Positions 54,390 through 63,830 of a DNA stretch of 64,000 nucleotides are shown here, one piece after another. This DNA is from Hyphomicrobiales bacterium (GTDB lineage: Bacteria > Pseudomonadota > Alphaproteobacteria > Rhizobiales > Rhizobiaceae). The notes under the pieces were generated by a model, which was given only the letters and a program-made list of their open reading frames with translations, ran no database searches and had not been told where the DNA came from. Position 1 is the stretch's first letter, and the number at the start of each line of letters is the position of its first letter. The translations under genes and the position numbers were made by a program. The DNA lies in contig UCKS01000017.1 in NCBI GenBank assembly GCA_900473045.1, positions 219,324 to 283,323 on the forward strand. Direction: 5' to 3'.

Positions 54390-55275
54390 ATGGAACTGCG
54401 CCAACTCGCCTACTTCGTAGCGCCGAGGAGCTGCATTTCGGCAGGGCGGCGGCTCGGGTGCATATTGCCCTGCCGGCGTTGTCGACGCAGATCCAGGCGC
54501 TGGAGCGGGAGTTGGGGGTTCACCTGTTTGTCCCAACGACACGCCGGGTCGATCTGACGGTTGCCGGCGAAACCTTCTATGACCGGTGTGTGCGGATCCT
54601 GAGCGATATCGACATGAGCGCGCAGGCGACACGCTCGGCCGCGGGCCAGACGGTGCGCAAGATCAGGATCGGCGCCATCTATCCGGCAACCATCGGTCCA
54701 CTGCCCGCGTTTCTGTCGAAAACAACCCGCAAATATCCTGACATCCGGCTTCAAATCCAAAGCGGCTCGACCAGCGACATCATCCTGAGCCTGGAATCGG
54801 GTCAGATCAATTTCGGCTTGATCCGGCCGGTGGAGAATATCGTAGCCTGCGGTTTTTCTCGATGGCCAATGAGGAATATCTGCTGGCAGTTGCCAAGGAC
54901 AGCCGGCTGCCCGGTCTGGGCCGAGATCTGCATCGAGGACCTGCGCGATCAAAAAATCATCTCGTTCTCCCGCCAGAACCTCTCCTACACCGAGCGGTAT
55001 TTTGCCGAGATGTTTGCCGAGCACGATCTTGCCCGCAACATTGCCTACAGCTGCGATGATACCTTTGCGCTGACCTAGCGGGTATCGGCCGGTCTTGGCA
55101 TTGGCTTTGCGCCGCAATGGACACGGGATTTCCCCGACCGCAATTTCGAGCTTCGAAAGGTGAGGGGATAGATTTCAAGATCGCTATGGGGGTTGCCTGG
55201 AACATGGAAGATCCAACGGTATCTCGCGATGATATCATCGATATTGCTTGCTCGTTGGTCAGGCCATCGAAGCAG
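54390..55275 (+). pseudogene. LysR-family regulator, multiply frameshifted
   Basis: The ATG at 54390 opens MELRQLAYFVA, then the frame shifts to EELHFGRAAARVHIALPALSTQ and FVPTTRRVDLTVAGETFY (winged helix), runs through the effector domain to SGQINFGLIRPVENI, shifts to MANEEYLLAVAKDSRLPG, returns to LRDQKIISFSRQNLSYTERYF, and meets an in-frame TAG (55077-55079) before RVSAGLGIGFAPQW. At least three frame changes and one stop codon. The HTH and effector parts are otherwise complete, so inactivation is recent. Both frames are needed to read the protein. Confidence 0.8.
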
Positions 55276-55434
55276 GTGGCAGCTGAACCCATGCGTCCAC
55301 GTTTAGTCTGGGAAACGGAATGCAACTTCGGGAGCAGTCGGTCCCGATTTCCGCCGGTCCGGTGGCACTGCCCGCTAACGCGACTTCAAGCCAAAAGTGC
55401 CCGTTCGTAAAATTAGAAGGACGTTGTTCTTTAA

Positions 55435-56358
55435 TCACTTCAAGCGTTGACGACTATCCATTCGCTGAGGCAAATCAGATGTGAGGTGATCGATAGCGAG
55501 GCGAATTTTCGGCGTCATGACTGCTTGATGCCAGAGGGCGTTGTTGTGATAGGCAAGCGATGGCGTGTTCAGCGGTACCACAGCGAGCTCACCTTCCTCT
55601 ATTCGGCGACGAATTAGCCAAGTTGGTAGCCATGCGAGGCCAAGGCCGACTGCGGCGGCATCAGCGATGGCGGCAAGGTCGTCCATCACGACCCGACCTG
55701 GGAGCTCGAGGTCAACTGGTAGGGCGTCGGCGCCGGAAAACTGCCAAGGCTGCCGTCGACCATGTTTGCCAAAGATTATCAGTTCGTGTGTCTCGAGTTC
55801 AGCTAGTGTCGTCGGTTGGCCACGGCGTGAAAGATAATTCGGTGATGCGCAGACGACCATCTGATGGGAGGAAAGTCGCCGCGTCATCATCCCAGCGCCT
55901 CCTGGGATGGTGCCGTGGTTCTCGGCAAGACTGCGGATCGCCAAATCAAAATCGGCTAAGTCGATCATGTCGTCCGTGAAGGACATTTCCAGCTTTAAGT
56001 CGGGAAAGCTGGCCGCCATGGTCAGCAGTATTGGCGCAACACATATGCGTCCTAATAGGGCTGGCATCGTTACGCGCAAGCGGCCTTTGGGCGTCAGCAG
56101 GTTCTCTGCAGCCATAGCTTCCGCGACATCGATGTCTGCAAGGATGGCGAGACATCTTTCGTAGTAGGCACGACCCAGATCGGTGAGGTTTTGGCGCCGC
56201 GTCGTGCGGTTGATCAACGTGACGCCCAAACGTCCTTCGAGCGATCGGATGTGCTTGCCAACCATGGGGGCGGAAATACCGAAGATGTCGGCAGCCGCTG
56301 CGAACGATCCAATTTCGACGACTTTAACGAAGACCTGCATGCTTGCCAAACGATCCAA
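55435..56358 (-). CDS. LysR-family transcriptional regulator
   Basis: A 307-residue LysR regulator of the CrgA-like subgroup: LDRLASMQVFVKVVEIGSF at the N-terminus, HTH FGISAPMVGKHIRSLEGRLG, LINRTTRRQNLTDLG, and the effector domain with DFDLAIRSL. The TTG at 56356-56358 follows AGGAG at good spacing and gives the conserved opening; the frame continues upstream to 56445. Divergent from the quinone-oxidoreductase gene at 56459, its probable target. Confidence 0.9.
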   Translation of the reverse strand: MDRLASMQVFVKVVEIGSFAAAADIFGISAPMVGKHIRSLEGRLGVTLINRTTRRQNLTDLGRAYYERCLAILADIDVAEAMAAENLLTPKGRLRVTMPALLGRICVAPILLTMAASFPDLKLEMSFTDDMIDLADFDLAIRSLAENHGTIPGGAGMMTRRLSSHQMVVCASPNYLSRRGQPTTLAELETHELIIFGKHGRRQPWQFSGADALPVDLELPGRVVMDDLAAIADAAAVGLGLAWLPTWLIRRRIEEGELAVVPLNTPSLAYHNNALWHQAVMTPKIRLAIDHLTSDLPQRMDSRQRLK

Positions 56359-56458
56359 TTCGGAACTCCTGGTTTTTTCTGTGCTGCCAGAACGGCGATT
56401 TATACCAAGTTCTCGTTCTGCGACACATGAATTCGTGAAAATCAATAAGGAGATCGTT

Positions 56459-57448
56459 ATGGCTCGTGTGGTGCGTTTTTATCAGACCGGAGGACCGGAT
56501 GTGCTACGTATCGAAGAGACGGAAGCAAGTTTGCCAACGTCAAATGAAGTGCGTCTCCGGGTCAAGGCCATCGGCGTTAACCGCGCTGATGTCTTGATGC
56601 GATCTGGAAGTTATATTCAAGTTCCCTCCCTCCCATCGGGGTTGGGGTTAGAAGCAGCCGGTTTCGTCGATGCGATCGGTGATGAAGTCGACACCCTATC
56701 GCCAGGAGATATCGTCAGTGTAATCCCTTCCGTCTCGATGGAACGCTGGCCGGCCTATGGTGAAGTTGCGACGTTTCCGGCTCATTTGGTGGTCAAACAT
56801 CCCGCTCATCTTAGCTTCGAGCAAGCTGCGGCAAGCTGGATGCAGTACCTCACGGCATATGGCGCACTGATCGACATAGCCTCCCTTTCAGCCGGCGAAC
56901 CTGTGCTTATTACCGCCGCCTCCAGCAGTGTGGGACTTGCGGCGATCCAAATGGCAAATCTCGTGGGCGCGAGTCCTATCGCAGTCACGCGCGGGGCGGC
57001 AAAGAAAGAAGACCTGTTGAATGCCGGGGCCCACCAGGTAATTGTCATGGAAGATGGCGAGTTCGAGCGGAACCTTCAAAAAGCGGGGGGAGCCAACGGG
57101 TTTCGTGTCGTTTTCGATCCTGTTGCCGGGCCCGCCTTTGCCTCGATAACTGCTGCGATGGCGAAGGGCGGCATTCTGATTGAATATGGCGGCCTTAGTT
57201 CCCAACCAACACCTTTCCCGGTCGGATCGGTACTCTCGAAAAGTCTCCTTCTGAGAGGTTATCTGGTTCACGAAATCGTTGCGGATCCGGTCCGGCTCGA
57301 AAAAGCCAAGGAGTTCATACTCGCAGGATTGGAGACTGGCGCGTTGCGTCCAATCATTGACAGGTCATTCCTTTTCGACCAAATCGCAGACGCCCATCGC
57401 TATCTTGAGGCTAACCAGCACCTTGGAAAGGTCGTGGTTACAGTATAG
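56459..57448 (+). CDS. Zinc-independent quinone oxidoreductase/MDR-family alcohol dehydrogenase
   Basis: A 329-residue medium-chain dehydrogenase of the QOR type: FYQTGGPDVLRIEE, IGVNRADVLMRSG, GLGLEAAGFVDAIGDEVD and the NADPH motif ITAASSSVGLAAIQMA. The catalytic-zinc Cys and the structural zinc loop of alcohol dehydrogenases are absent, as in quinone/enone reductases. It reduces quinones or activated alkenes with NADPH. AAGGAG lies before the ATG. The gene ends shortly before a long gene-free stretch. Confidence 0.9.
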   Translation: MARVVRFYQTGGPDVLRIEETEASLPTSNEVRLRVKAIGVNRADVLMRSGSYIQVPSLPSGLGLEAAGFVDAIGDEVDTLSPGDIVSVIPSVSMERWPAYGEVATFPAHLVVKHPAHLSFEQAAASWMQYLTAYGALIDIASLSAGEPVLITAASSSVGLAAIQMANLVGASPIAVTRGAAKKEDLLNAGAHQVIVMEDGEFERNLQKAGGANGFRVVFDPVAGPAFASITAAMAKGGILIEYGGLSSQPTPFPVGSVLSKSLLLRGYLVHEIVADPVRLEKAKEFILAGLETGALRPIIDRSFLFDQIADAHRYLEANQHLGKVVVTV

Positions 57449-57770
57449 CCAAAATTGCAAAAGCAGGAGAAATGTCGTCCAACGCATGGTGCCCGCTCCG
57501 GCCTGCACCATCCAAACTGCAGGGCCGTTTCTTTTTATCATTGCGCGTTGATTATCGCGAACATCTGCCCCACCTTTTCATTTCGCCGCGGTCCAATCAG
57601 ACCTTCAAAAGTTGGTGGGCAACAATTTGATAAAGAGATTTTGTGGATCAACACGAAATGGAATGGGTGTTCCGTTGTAACTTATGGAACCGTAGATCGG
57701 CCAGCGCTTTGACAGCTATTTCATCCTCAACCCCGAAACCAAACATTCGCCTATCGGCCCGGTACCTCCA

Positions 57771-57991
57771 TTAGCCGAGAAAGGAAATTGTATCCACTTC
57801 GCACCTTCGTTTCGGTCGTTCGCACCACCCGATGACATTACTGGAAGCGGTCCGTCCGCTTCTCTGACTTAGCCCCGTTCGAAACAATCCCTCTATCGCT
57901 GCATTTCGCCAGACAAAAGCAAGCATCGGATATCCGCCAATAGCCGAGAGCGGAAATTATTTCTGCTTTGGACCTGCGCCCGGTCGTTCGC
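57771..57991. repeat. Imperfect direct repeat of about 52 bases, two copies
   Basis: The copies at 57771-57823 and 57940-57991 share TAGCCGAGA near their start, GGAAATT in the middle and CGGTCGTTCGC at the end; identity is roughly 70 percent by eye. They are decayed non-coding repeats of unknown kind. Confidence 0.4.
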
Positions 57992-58223
57992 GTAACCTTG
58001 AACGATTGGACGCCGGCAGACAACGGCAACCGCGGAATAAGGCGACGCGTAGATGACTTACCCTTTAATGCAAACGGAAATCTCAAGGGCGTGAGGCGCT
58101 TCGGCACATGCGGCAACCTCTGAGCGAAGAGCCAAGTTGGAACTAGGTATTCGAGCCGCCCGTCGTAGAGGAAATAATCTACTGGCAATTTCGCGGTTTC
58201 GAGCACATCAATCTAAATGTATT

Positions 58224-58238
58224 CTATAGCTATTATAG
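58224..58238. promoter_or_regulatory. AT-rich dyad upstream of the sulfonate operon
   Basis: CTATA-N5-TATAG within a very AT-rich block about 70 bases before the ATG of the binding-protein gene. It may be a binding site for a sulfur-starvation LysR regulator (CysB/Cbl type), by analogy with ssu operons; not demonstrated. Confidence 0.3.
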
Positions 58239-58305
58239 ATATTGAATGTATTTTCTCCGCTTATATGGTTTCGGCAGCAATGCGGAAAGCAGGCGGGATT
58301 ATGAC

Positions 58306-59287
58306 ATGAAACGTAGAATTTTCTTCCAATTACTAGCGTCGATCGGCCTATTCACGACAGCTCAATTGGCTATTGCCGCAGAAACCGTTGCCCCGACGAC
58401 AAAGCTGATCGTCGCCGACCAGAGCGAATTTGTTCGCAATCTTCTTGAGGCAAGCGGCGAACGCCAGAAGTTGAACTTCCAAATCGAGTTTCCGAACTTT
58501 GCTGGCGGACCAGCGATCTATGAAGCGATCAGGGCAGGGGCACTTGATATTGCTTATGTCGGCGACACCCCGCCGATCCAGGCCCGCGCGGCTGGGACAC
58601 TGCTTCCGATCGTTGGCACGTTTACGCGCGACGTCGCACAGTATCGTCTCACCACGCGACCGGGACTAGTCATCAACAAGCTCTCCGAGCTCAAGGGCAA
58701 GAAGGTGAGCTACATCGAAGGGTCCGGGCGGCAGGTATTCCTGATCGAGGCTTTGAACCGGGCCGGACTGACGGCGAATGACGTCGAACTCGTCAAGCTG
58801 CGCGTCGCCGATCTACCAGATGCGATCCGGGCCAGTGCCGTGGATGTCGCCGTTCTCCAGGAACCGCACGTCACCCGACTGGTCAAGCAGGTCGGCGCGT
58901 CCCCCGTCCTTGATCCCGAGGAGCGGAAGCTTTTGCCAAGTACATCATATTTCTACGCACGGCCTGAGGTGCTTGCTGATCCCCAGAAGGCAGAAGCGAT
59001 CAAGGTCTTCCTCGGAGCATTTGTTCGCGCCGGGAAATGGAGCAACGATAACGAGGCGGCCTGGTCGAAGTTTTACTACACCGACTTCCAGCGTGTGTCG
59101 CCGGAGGACACCGCAGCTATTCTCGACGGGACAGTCGCCTCTGGTGTTCCAGACTTCGGTTGAGGCGATCCCGCATCATCAAAAGCTCATCGATATTCTC
59201 TACCAGGCCGGCTCGATCAAGGAGCAGTTCGACGCGAAGCAATCGTTTGTGAGTGATTTCGATCAGGTCGTTCTGGACGCCCGCTAA
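58306..59287 (+). pseudogene. ssuA: Sulfonate ABC transporter substrate-binding protein, C-terminal frameshift
   Basis: The first 286 residues read as an SsuA/TauA-type receptor: signal peptide KRRIFFQLLASIGLFTTAQLAIAA, FAGGPAIYEAIRAGALDIAYVGDTPP, and KGKKVSYIEGSGRQVF. The frame then stops at 59163 after GVPDFG. A second frame continues directly with FQTSVEAIPHHQKLIDILYQAG and DQVVLDAR to 59287, giving the usual length (about 325 residues). One indel near 59150 therefore removes the last about 40 residues. The fold's core is intact, so activity may be partial, or the shift may be a base-call error, since the rest of the operon looks sound. Confidence 0.75.
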
Positions 59288-59313
59288 ACTCAAGACACAC
59301 TTCAGGAGCTGAT

Positions 59314-60183
59314 ATGACGGACGCGACAAATCAGGACTTCAAAGGGTCGTCTACCAAACATTGGGACATGGCTGTCAGGACAGCGGAACCCGTGTGGGCC
59401 AGCAAGAAAACCCGTCTTACACCAAAGCGGCTTCCGGCGGGCGTCAGATTGCTTGGACCCGTGTTGGTACTTCTTGCTTGGGAAGCTGCTTCGCGCCTCG
59501 GGTATCTGTCGCCCGCAACGCTGGCGGCACCGTCGACTGCGTTGAAAACCGGATACGAGATGTTTGCGGATGGCAGCCTCTTGCCTCATCTGCTCGCATC
59601 GGCCGGGCGTGCCTACGCAGGACTTTTCCTTGGGATTGTCGCTGGCGTCGTGCTCGCGCTGCTTGCAGGTTTGACGCGCAGCGGCGAGGCGCTTATCGAC
59701 GGCCTCGTCCAAGTTAAAAGGGCGGTTCCCACACTCGCTCTCATCCCGCTGGTGATCATCTGGCTCGGGATCGGCGAGGCGATGAAGATCTTTCTGATTT
59801 TCACGGCGGTTCTGGTCCCTGTCTACATCAACACGCATGCTGCGCTCCGCAGCATCGACATTGGTCACGTCGAACTGGCCCGAGCGCTCGGGCTGACCCG
59901 CAGCGAATTCGTGCGCCACGTTGCGTTGCCGGGAGCACTGCCCGGATTCTTCGTCGCGCTGAGGCTGGCTGTGGCCTTGTGCTGGACCGCGCTCGTCGTC
60001 CTTGAGCTTATCAATACCCAGACCGGGATCGGCTACTTGATGAACCGCGCACGCGACTGGGGTCAAACTGAAATCATCGTGGTCGGAATCATCATCTACG
60101 CCGTCCTCGGCCTTGTATCGGATGCCATTGTCAGGGCAATCGAGACACGGGCGCTTTCATATCGCAGGGCGCTCGGATCATGA
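59314..60183 (+). CDS. ssuC: Sulfonate-type ABC transporter permease
   Basis: A 289-residue inner-membrane permease with six hydrophobic segments and the conserved EAA-type loop, ARALGLTRSEFVRHVALPGALPG, where the ATPase docks. The style is SsuC/TauC (aliphatic sulfonate, taurine or nitrate). It follows the receptor by 26 bases and overlaps the ATPase gene by 4 bases. The soluble N-terminal tail of about 45 residues is typical. Confidence 0.87.
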   Translation: MTDATNQDFKGSSTKHWDMAVRTAEPVWASKKTRLTPKRLPAGVRLLGPVLVLLAWEAASRLGYLSPATLAAPSTALKTGYEMFADGSLLPHLLASAGRAYAGLFLGIVAGVVLALLAGLTRSGEALIDGLVQVKRAVPTLALIPLVIIWLGIGEAMKIFLIFTAVLVPVYINTHAALRSIDIGHVELARALGLTRSEFVRHVALPGALPGFFVALRLAVALCWTALVVLELINTQTGIGYLMNRARDWGQTEIIVVGIIIYAVLGLVSDAIVRAIETRALSYRRALGS

Positions 60184-60908
60184 ACCTCTATCGCCCATAT
60201 TCACCTTCGGTCGTTTTGCGGGAGTTGTCCCGCAGCTTCAGGGGAACGATGGTCCTCGACCGGATATCGCTCGAGATACCGCACGGCCAGTTCGTCGCAT
60301 TGCTCGGCGAGTCGGGGTCCGGCAAGACCACGCTGTTGCGCGCGCTCGCTGGGCTGGACGACGACGCCGAGACACAAGGCAGCTTCACCAAGCCGGACAG
60401 CACATCGGTTCTGTTTCAGGATTCGCGACTTCTGCCGTGGAAGACTGTGATCGACAATGTCACTCTGGGCCTCCGTCGGCCAGATGCGAGATCGGCGGCA
60501 TTGGACATATTGGGCCTGGTCGGTCTCGCCGACAAGGTGGATGTCTGGCCATCGACATTGTCGGGTGGGCAAAAGCAGCGGGCATCTCTGGCGCGATCTC
60601 TTCTTCGGGAGCCAGAGCTGTTGCTCGCCGACGAGCCTTTCGGGGCGCTGGACGCTCTGACGCGGCTTCGCATGCAGAATCTACTGCTGAAACTGGTCGA
60701 GCGCCGCAGGCCTACAATCATTCTGGTTACGCATGATGTCGACGAGGCGCTTTTGCTTTCGGACCGAATCCTCGTGCTCAAGGATGGCGGGATCGCCGAG
60801 GATCATCTCATCTCCCTGCCGCACCCGCGGCGCAGTCATCAAAGTGAAATCTCAACCCTTCGCGCTAAGCTGCTGAAAAGTCTTGGCGTCGAGGCGGACA
60901 CTGTTTGA
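60180..60908 (+). CDS. ssuB: Sulfonate-type ABC transporter ATPase
   Basis: A 242-residue ATPase with Walker A GESGSGKTT, Q-loop FQDSRLLPW, signature LSGGQKQRASLARSLL, Walker B LLLADEPFGALD and the H-switch VTHDVDEAL. Family SsuB/TauB. It energises the permease at 59314. Its end lies 11 bases before the monooxygenase ATG, so import and desulfonation are likely made together. Confidence 0.9.
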   Translation: MNLYRPYSPSVVLRELSRSFRGTMVLDRISLEIPHGQFVALLGESGSGKTTLLRALAGLDDDAETQGSFTKPDSTSVLFQDSRLLPWKTVIDNVTLGLRRPDARSAALDILGLVGLADKVDVWPSTLSGGQKQRASLARSLLREPELLLADEPFGALDALTRLRMQNLLLKLVERRRPTIILVTHDVDEALLLSDRILVLKDGGIAEDHLISLPHPRRSHQSEISTLRAKLLKSLGVEADTV

Positions 60909-60919
60909 AAGGAACCGTC

Positions 60920-62257
60920 ATGTCGCGACAGTTGCACCTCAATCTGTTCTTGATGTCACGCGGCCACCACGAAGGCGCGTGGCGGCATCCCGCATCCAAC
61001 CACAAGGCGCTCACCGACCTCGACTTGTACGTCGAGGCGGCTCAGATCGCGGAAGCCGCTAAATTCGATGCCGTATTTCTCGCAGATACGCTTGTTGCTC
61101 CCAACAGCAGCGGGTTGGCGGCATCCGGCTCGCTCGAGCCGATCGTCCTTCTATCGCTTCTGTCTGCGAAAACTCAAAAAATCGGGTTGATCGGGACGGC
61201 GTCCACGACATACAGTTTGCCGTACACGCTGGCACGGCAGTTCGCCACGCTCGATCACCTGTCAGGCGGCAGGGCGGGCTGGAACATCGTTACATCGTGG
61301 GCGGCTGAAGCCGGTGCAAACTACGGCTTGCAGCAGAACATCGAACATGGAGACCGGTACAAGCTCGCCGAAGAATTCGTCGAGGCCGTCGATGCGCTTT
61401 GGCGGAGCTTTCCGTCGGACGCCGTTTTGGATGACCGCGAAGGCGGCCAATATCTGGACACAGACCGGGTCATCCCCGTGAACTTCGAAGGTGAGCATTA
61501 CCGCACTAAGGGTCCACTGAATGTGCCTGGCAGTCCGCAGGGACGCCCTGTCTATATCCAGGCAGGCCAATCCGACGCCGGTAGAGCCTTTGCCGCACGA
61601 CGGGCCGAGGCGATCTTCACCGCGCATATGACTAAAGAATCCGCGCAGACGTTCTATTCTGACATCAAGAACCGCAGTGTGGCGTATGGGCGTCGGCCAG
61701 AGGATATCGTCATTCTGCCAGGTATCAGCGCAGCAATCGGATCAACGAAACGTGAAGCCGAGCTGGTCTGGGAAGAGCTCGACGCCCTCACGAGCACAGA
61801 TGTCGGGCTGGCGCGCCTGTCCGCGAGATTCGGCGGGCATGACTTCACAGGACTTCCGCTTGATCGTCCATTGAAACGGGATGATTTTCCGGATCCCAAC
61901 CAGGTCGAGGCGTCCAAAAGCAGAGTGATTGGCTACGTCGACATATCACTGCGGGAGGGACTATCTCTCAGGCAGCTTTTGCGCAAGCTCGCAGGCGCGC
62001 GCGGGCATTTTGCGGTCGCAGGCACCCCGGAGGAAATTGCTGATATTGTGGAAGACTGGTTCGCGTCGGGTGCGGCGGATGGCTTCAACGTTATGCCGCC
62101 GATCATCAACAGCCAACTGGAGCTGTTCGCCCAGGAGGTGGTTCCAATCCTTCAGAAGCGCGGGCTGTTCCGGAACGAATACCAAGGCACCACACTACGG
62201 GATCATTTCGGACTGGCTCCCGTCGCGGAAGCCAAAACATTCGCTCAATCCGCCTGA
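60920..62257 (+). CDS. FMN-dependent monooxygenase (NtaA/DmoA/SnaA family)
   Basis: A 445-residue flavin-dependent luciferase-family monooxygenase of the nitrilotriacetate/dimethyl-sulfide/dibenzothiophene-sulfone branch. Motifs include HHEGAWRHP near residue 20, FDAVFLADT, TYSLPYTLARQFATLDHLSGGRAGWN split at the end of the barrel strand, NYG and VYIQAGQSDAGR. These two-component enzymes use FMNH2 made by a separate reductase to cleave C-S or C-N bonds. With the adjacent SsuABC-like genes, an organosulfur substrate is the best guess. The ATG at 60920 follows AAAGGAA; a TTG 15 bases upstream is less likely. Confidence 0.88.
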   Translation: MSRQLHLNLFLMSRGHHEGAWRHPASNHKALTDLDLYVEAAQIAEAAKFDAVFLADTLVAPNSSGLAASGSLEPIVLLSLLSAKTQKIGLIGTASTTYSLPYTLARQFATLDHLSGGRAGWNIVTSWAAEAGANYGLQQNIEHGDRYKLAEEFVEAVDALWRSFPSDAVLDDREGGQYLDTDRVIPVNFEGEHYRTKGPLNVPGSPQGRPVYIQAGQSDAGRAFAARRAEAIFTAHMTKESAQTFYSDIKNRSVAYGRRPEDIVILPGISAAIGSTKREAELVWEELDALTSTDVGLARLSARFGGHDFTGLPLDRPLKRDDFPDPNQVEASKSRVIGYVDISLREGLSLRQLLRKLAGARGHFAVAGTPEEIADIVEDWFASGAADGFNVMPPIINSQLELFAQEVVPILQKRGLFRNEYQGTTLRDHFGLAPVAEAKTFAQSA

Positions 62258-62291
62258 GGATTCCGGCGAATAAATCCGCCGCGTTGTTCGG

Positions 62292-62555
62292 ATGACCAAC
62301 GTCCGGAATGCGCCTTCATGCACGGATCGCAATGCCATGCTTTCCCCGCAACTCCTTGAACTGTTGCGACTGTGGTGGCGCGAAGGAAAGCGGCGCGGCG
62401 TGATGCCACCTCATGGCTGGCTGTTTCCGGGACGCAGTCGCACCGACCCGATCCCGTCGCGGCAACTGCATCGCGCTGTTCAGGAAGCTGCGGAGGTCGC
62501 CGGTATACACAAGCGCGCACGTTTGCAAAAACCAATCTTGGCCCGCTGCGATTAA
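62292..62555 (+). pseudogene. Tyrosine-recombinase (IS91-associated) integrase fragment
   Basis: About 65 residues, MLSPQLLELLRLWWREGK, PHGWLFPGRSRTDP and SRQLHRAVQEAAEVAGIHKR, match the middle of integrases found beside IS91-like elements. The catalytic parts that should follow (HTLRHSFATHLL and the final Tyr) are missing; the frame ends in unrelated sequence at 62555. A dead scar showing that a mobile element once lay here. Confidence 0.72.
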
Positions 62556-63403
62556 CAAACGCCGCTGCGATCGGCGGCTCGCCGGAAGATCCGATACACA
62601 AAACCCATAGCTCAGAGAATGCCGACCGCGGGTTCCTGCACGAGGCTTTCGTACGCCTGACGGCACCCGAAACCCTTAACCATAGTGGTCATCGAGCATC
62701 CGACGTCCGTTGCTGCAAAGCGGACATCCCTGGACCTGCTCGGGATTAAGATGCTTATCGAGCATTCGTGACCCGCGTAGATCTGGGGATCGAGACAGAC
62801 GTCGTTCACAATTGTGCGCAGTTCGACTTAAGCCGTCGATCGTAGATAAGGCATGGATGTCAGATTTTACGTGGCCTATGGATCGGGAGATTTAGATTAC
62901 CTTCCCAGGGTCACGAGCGATAAACGCAATCCGCTAGGCTGAAACGTCATCGCGGATGAGGGGTGGATCCGGACGCACGACGGGAGGACTAACCGTTGGT
63001 GAAACTGCGGTTGGGCTGTTCTTCCGAACATGAAGGTTGGTTGCCATTCCGCGAAATGTTGGCTCTAGAAACTTTTCGGTTGATCGCGCTCTGCGCAAAG
63101 TAGGGATGACGGGTCTGGAAGGCTCCTAGCTCGGTGTTGGTGGCAAAAACTACACGTAACATACCGTATGTTACACGCGCTCGAAAGCGTGTGTCGATAC
63201 TCTCGGAGCGCCGCCTGACGTCTGGGCAGGATGGTCCAGCGCGGGGTCGCGGAAGGCTGACCGCGCGCGCCTGTCGAGGCGCTGGACCGAGCGTCTACTC
63301 TCGGTCAAAATTACTTCCCCAGTGCCGCACGACGTCTTCAACAAATTCCAGGAAGTAGCGAAAAGTCTTGCAAAACACAGGCAGTTAGAAAGGAACGAAA
63401 TCA
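62556..63403. other. 848-base gene-poor region with an orphan palindrome
   Basis: After the integrase fragment no gene is convincing: short open frames lack motifs and ribosome sites. A 19-base palindrome (63156-63174) is the only structured element. The right end carries the ribosome site of the small secreted protein. Confidence 0.5.
63156..63174. promoter_or_regulatory. Orphan operator-like palindrome GTAACATAC-C-GTATGTTAC
   Basis: Nine-base arms are perfect around a single central base. The sequence has the look of TetR-family operators (ACATACCGTATGT core). No regulator gene lies nearby, so it may be left from a deleted regulator-target pair or be served by a distant protein. Confidence 0.5.
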
Positions 63404-63748
63404 ATGGTATTCGGATATGGTTCGACAATGAAGTTTTCCCTCGCGTCGTCGCTCGTTTTCTGCTTTTTGGGGTCTCCCGGACTTGGTAGGCAAGCACAAG
63501 CGGCCCAGCCCGCGAACGATTTTCCCTTTCTGATCACGTGCGAATACAACGGGGCTACCCAGTTTTTCTATCTTTCGAGGATCGATGCTGCCGGTCTGGC
63601 AACGTACGTTTCGCCGAACAGCCGTGCGGGTACGATCTCTGTCGATGGCAAAGCAAAAGCGATCGGCGAGCCGACAGGGGGGAGCTGCCTTGACAAGACG
63701 CTGGACGAGCTTCAGTCCGCGGGACAAACGCGCAGCGTCGCGAATTAG
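63404..63748 (+). CDS. Small exported protein of unknown function
   Basis: A 114-residue protein with an N-terminal signal sequence (hydrophobic LASSLVFCFLGSPG, cleavage near QAQAAQ). The mature part of about 80 residues has two Cys (in LITCEYNG and GGSCLDKT) that could form a disulfide in the periplasm. No family was recognised. The ATG at 63404 follows AAAGGAA; an internal ATG at 63428 lacks a ribosome site. Confidence 0.6.
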   Translation: MVFGYGSTMKFSLASSLVFCFLGSPGLGRQAQAAQPANDFPFLITCEYNGATQFFYLSRIDAAGLATYVSPNSRAGTISVDGKAKAIGEPTGGSCLDKTLDELQSAGQTRSVAN

Positions 63749-63830
63749 ATCGATACGACAATCAGCCTCTCAAGAAACTTCGTGAGGGGCGAGCGAAAGG
63801 CGCATTCCTTCGAAAACGATGGGAGGCGAA

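Larger units (their letters stand above)
57449..58305. other. 857-base region without a supported gene
   Basis: It carries an imperfect direct repeat (57771-57823 and 57940-57991) and an AT-rich promoter-like segment with a CTATA-N5-TATAG dyad (58224-58238) before the sulfonate transporter. A 122-codon minus-strand frame (57838-58206) runs through one repeat copy and has no recognisable domain. Confidence 0.45.

Noticed and set aside
57838..58206. 122-codon minus-strand frame
   Set aside because: Runs through one copy of a decayed repeat and shows no domain or ribosome site.
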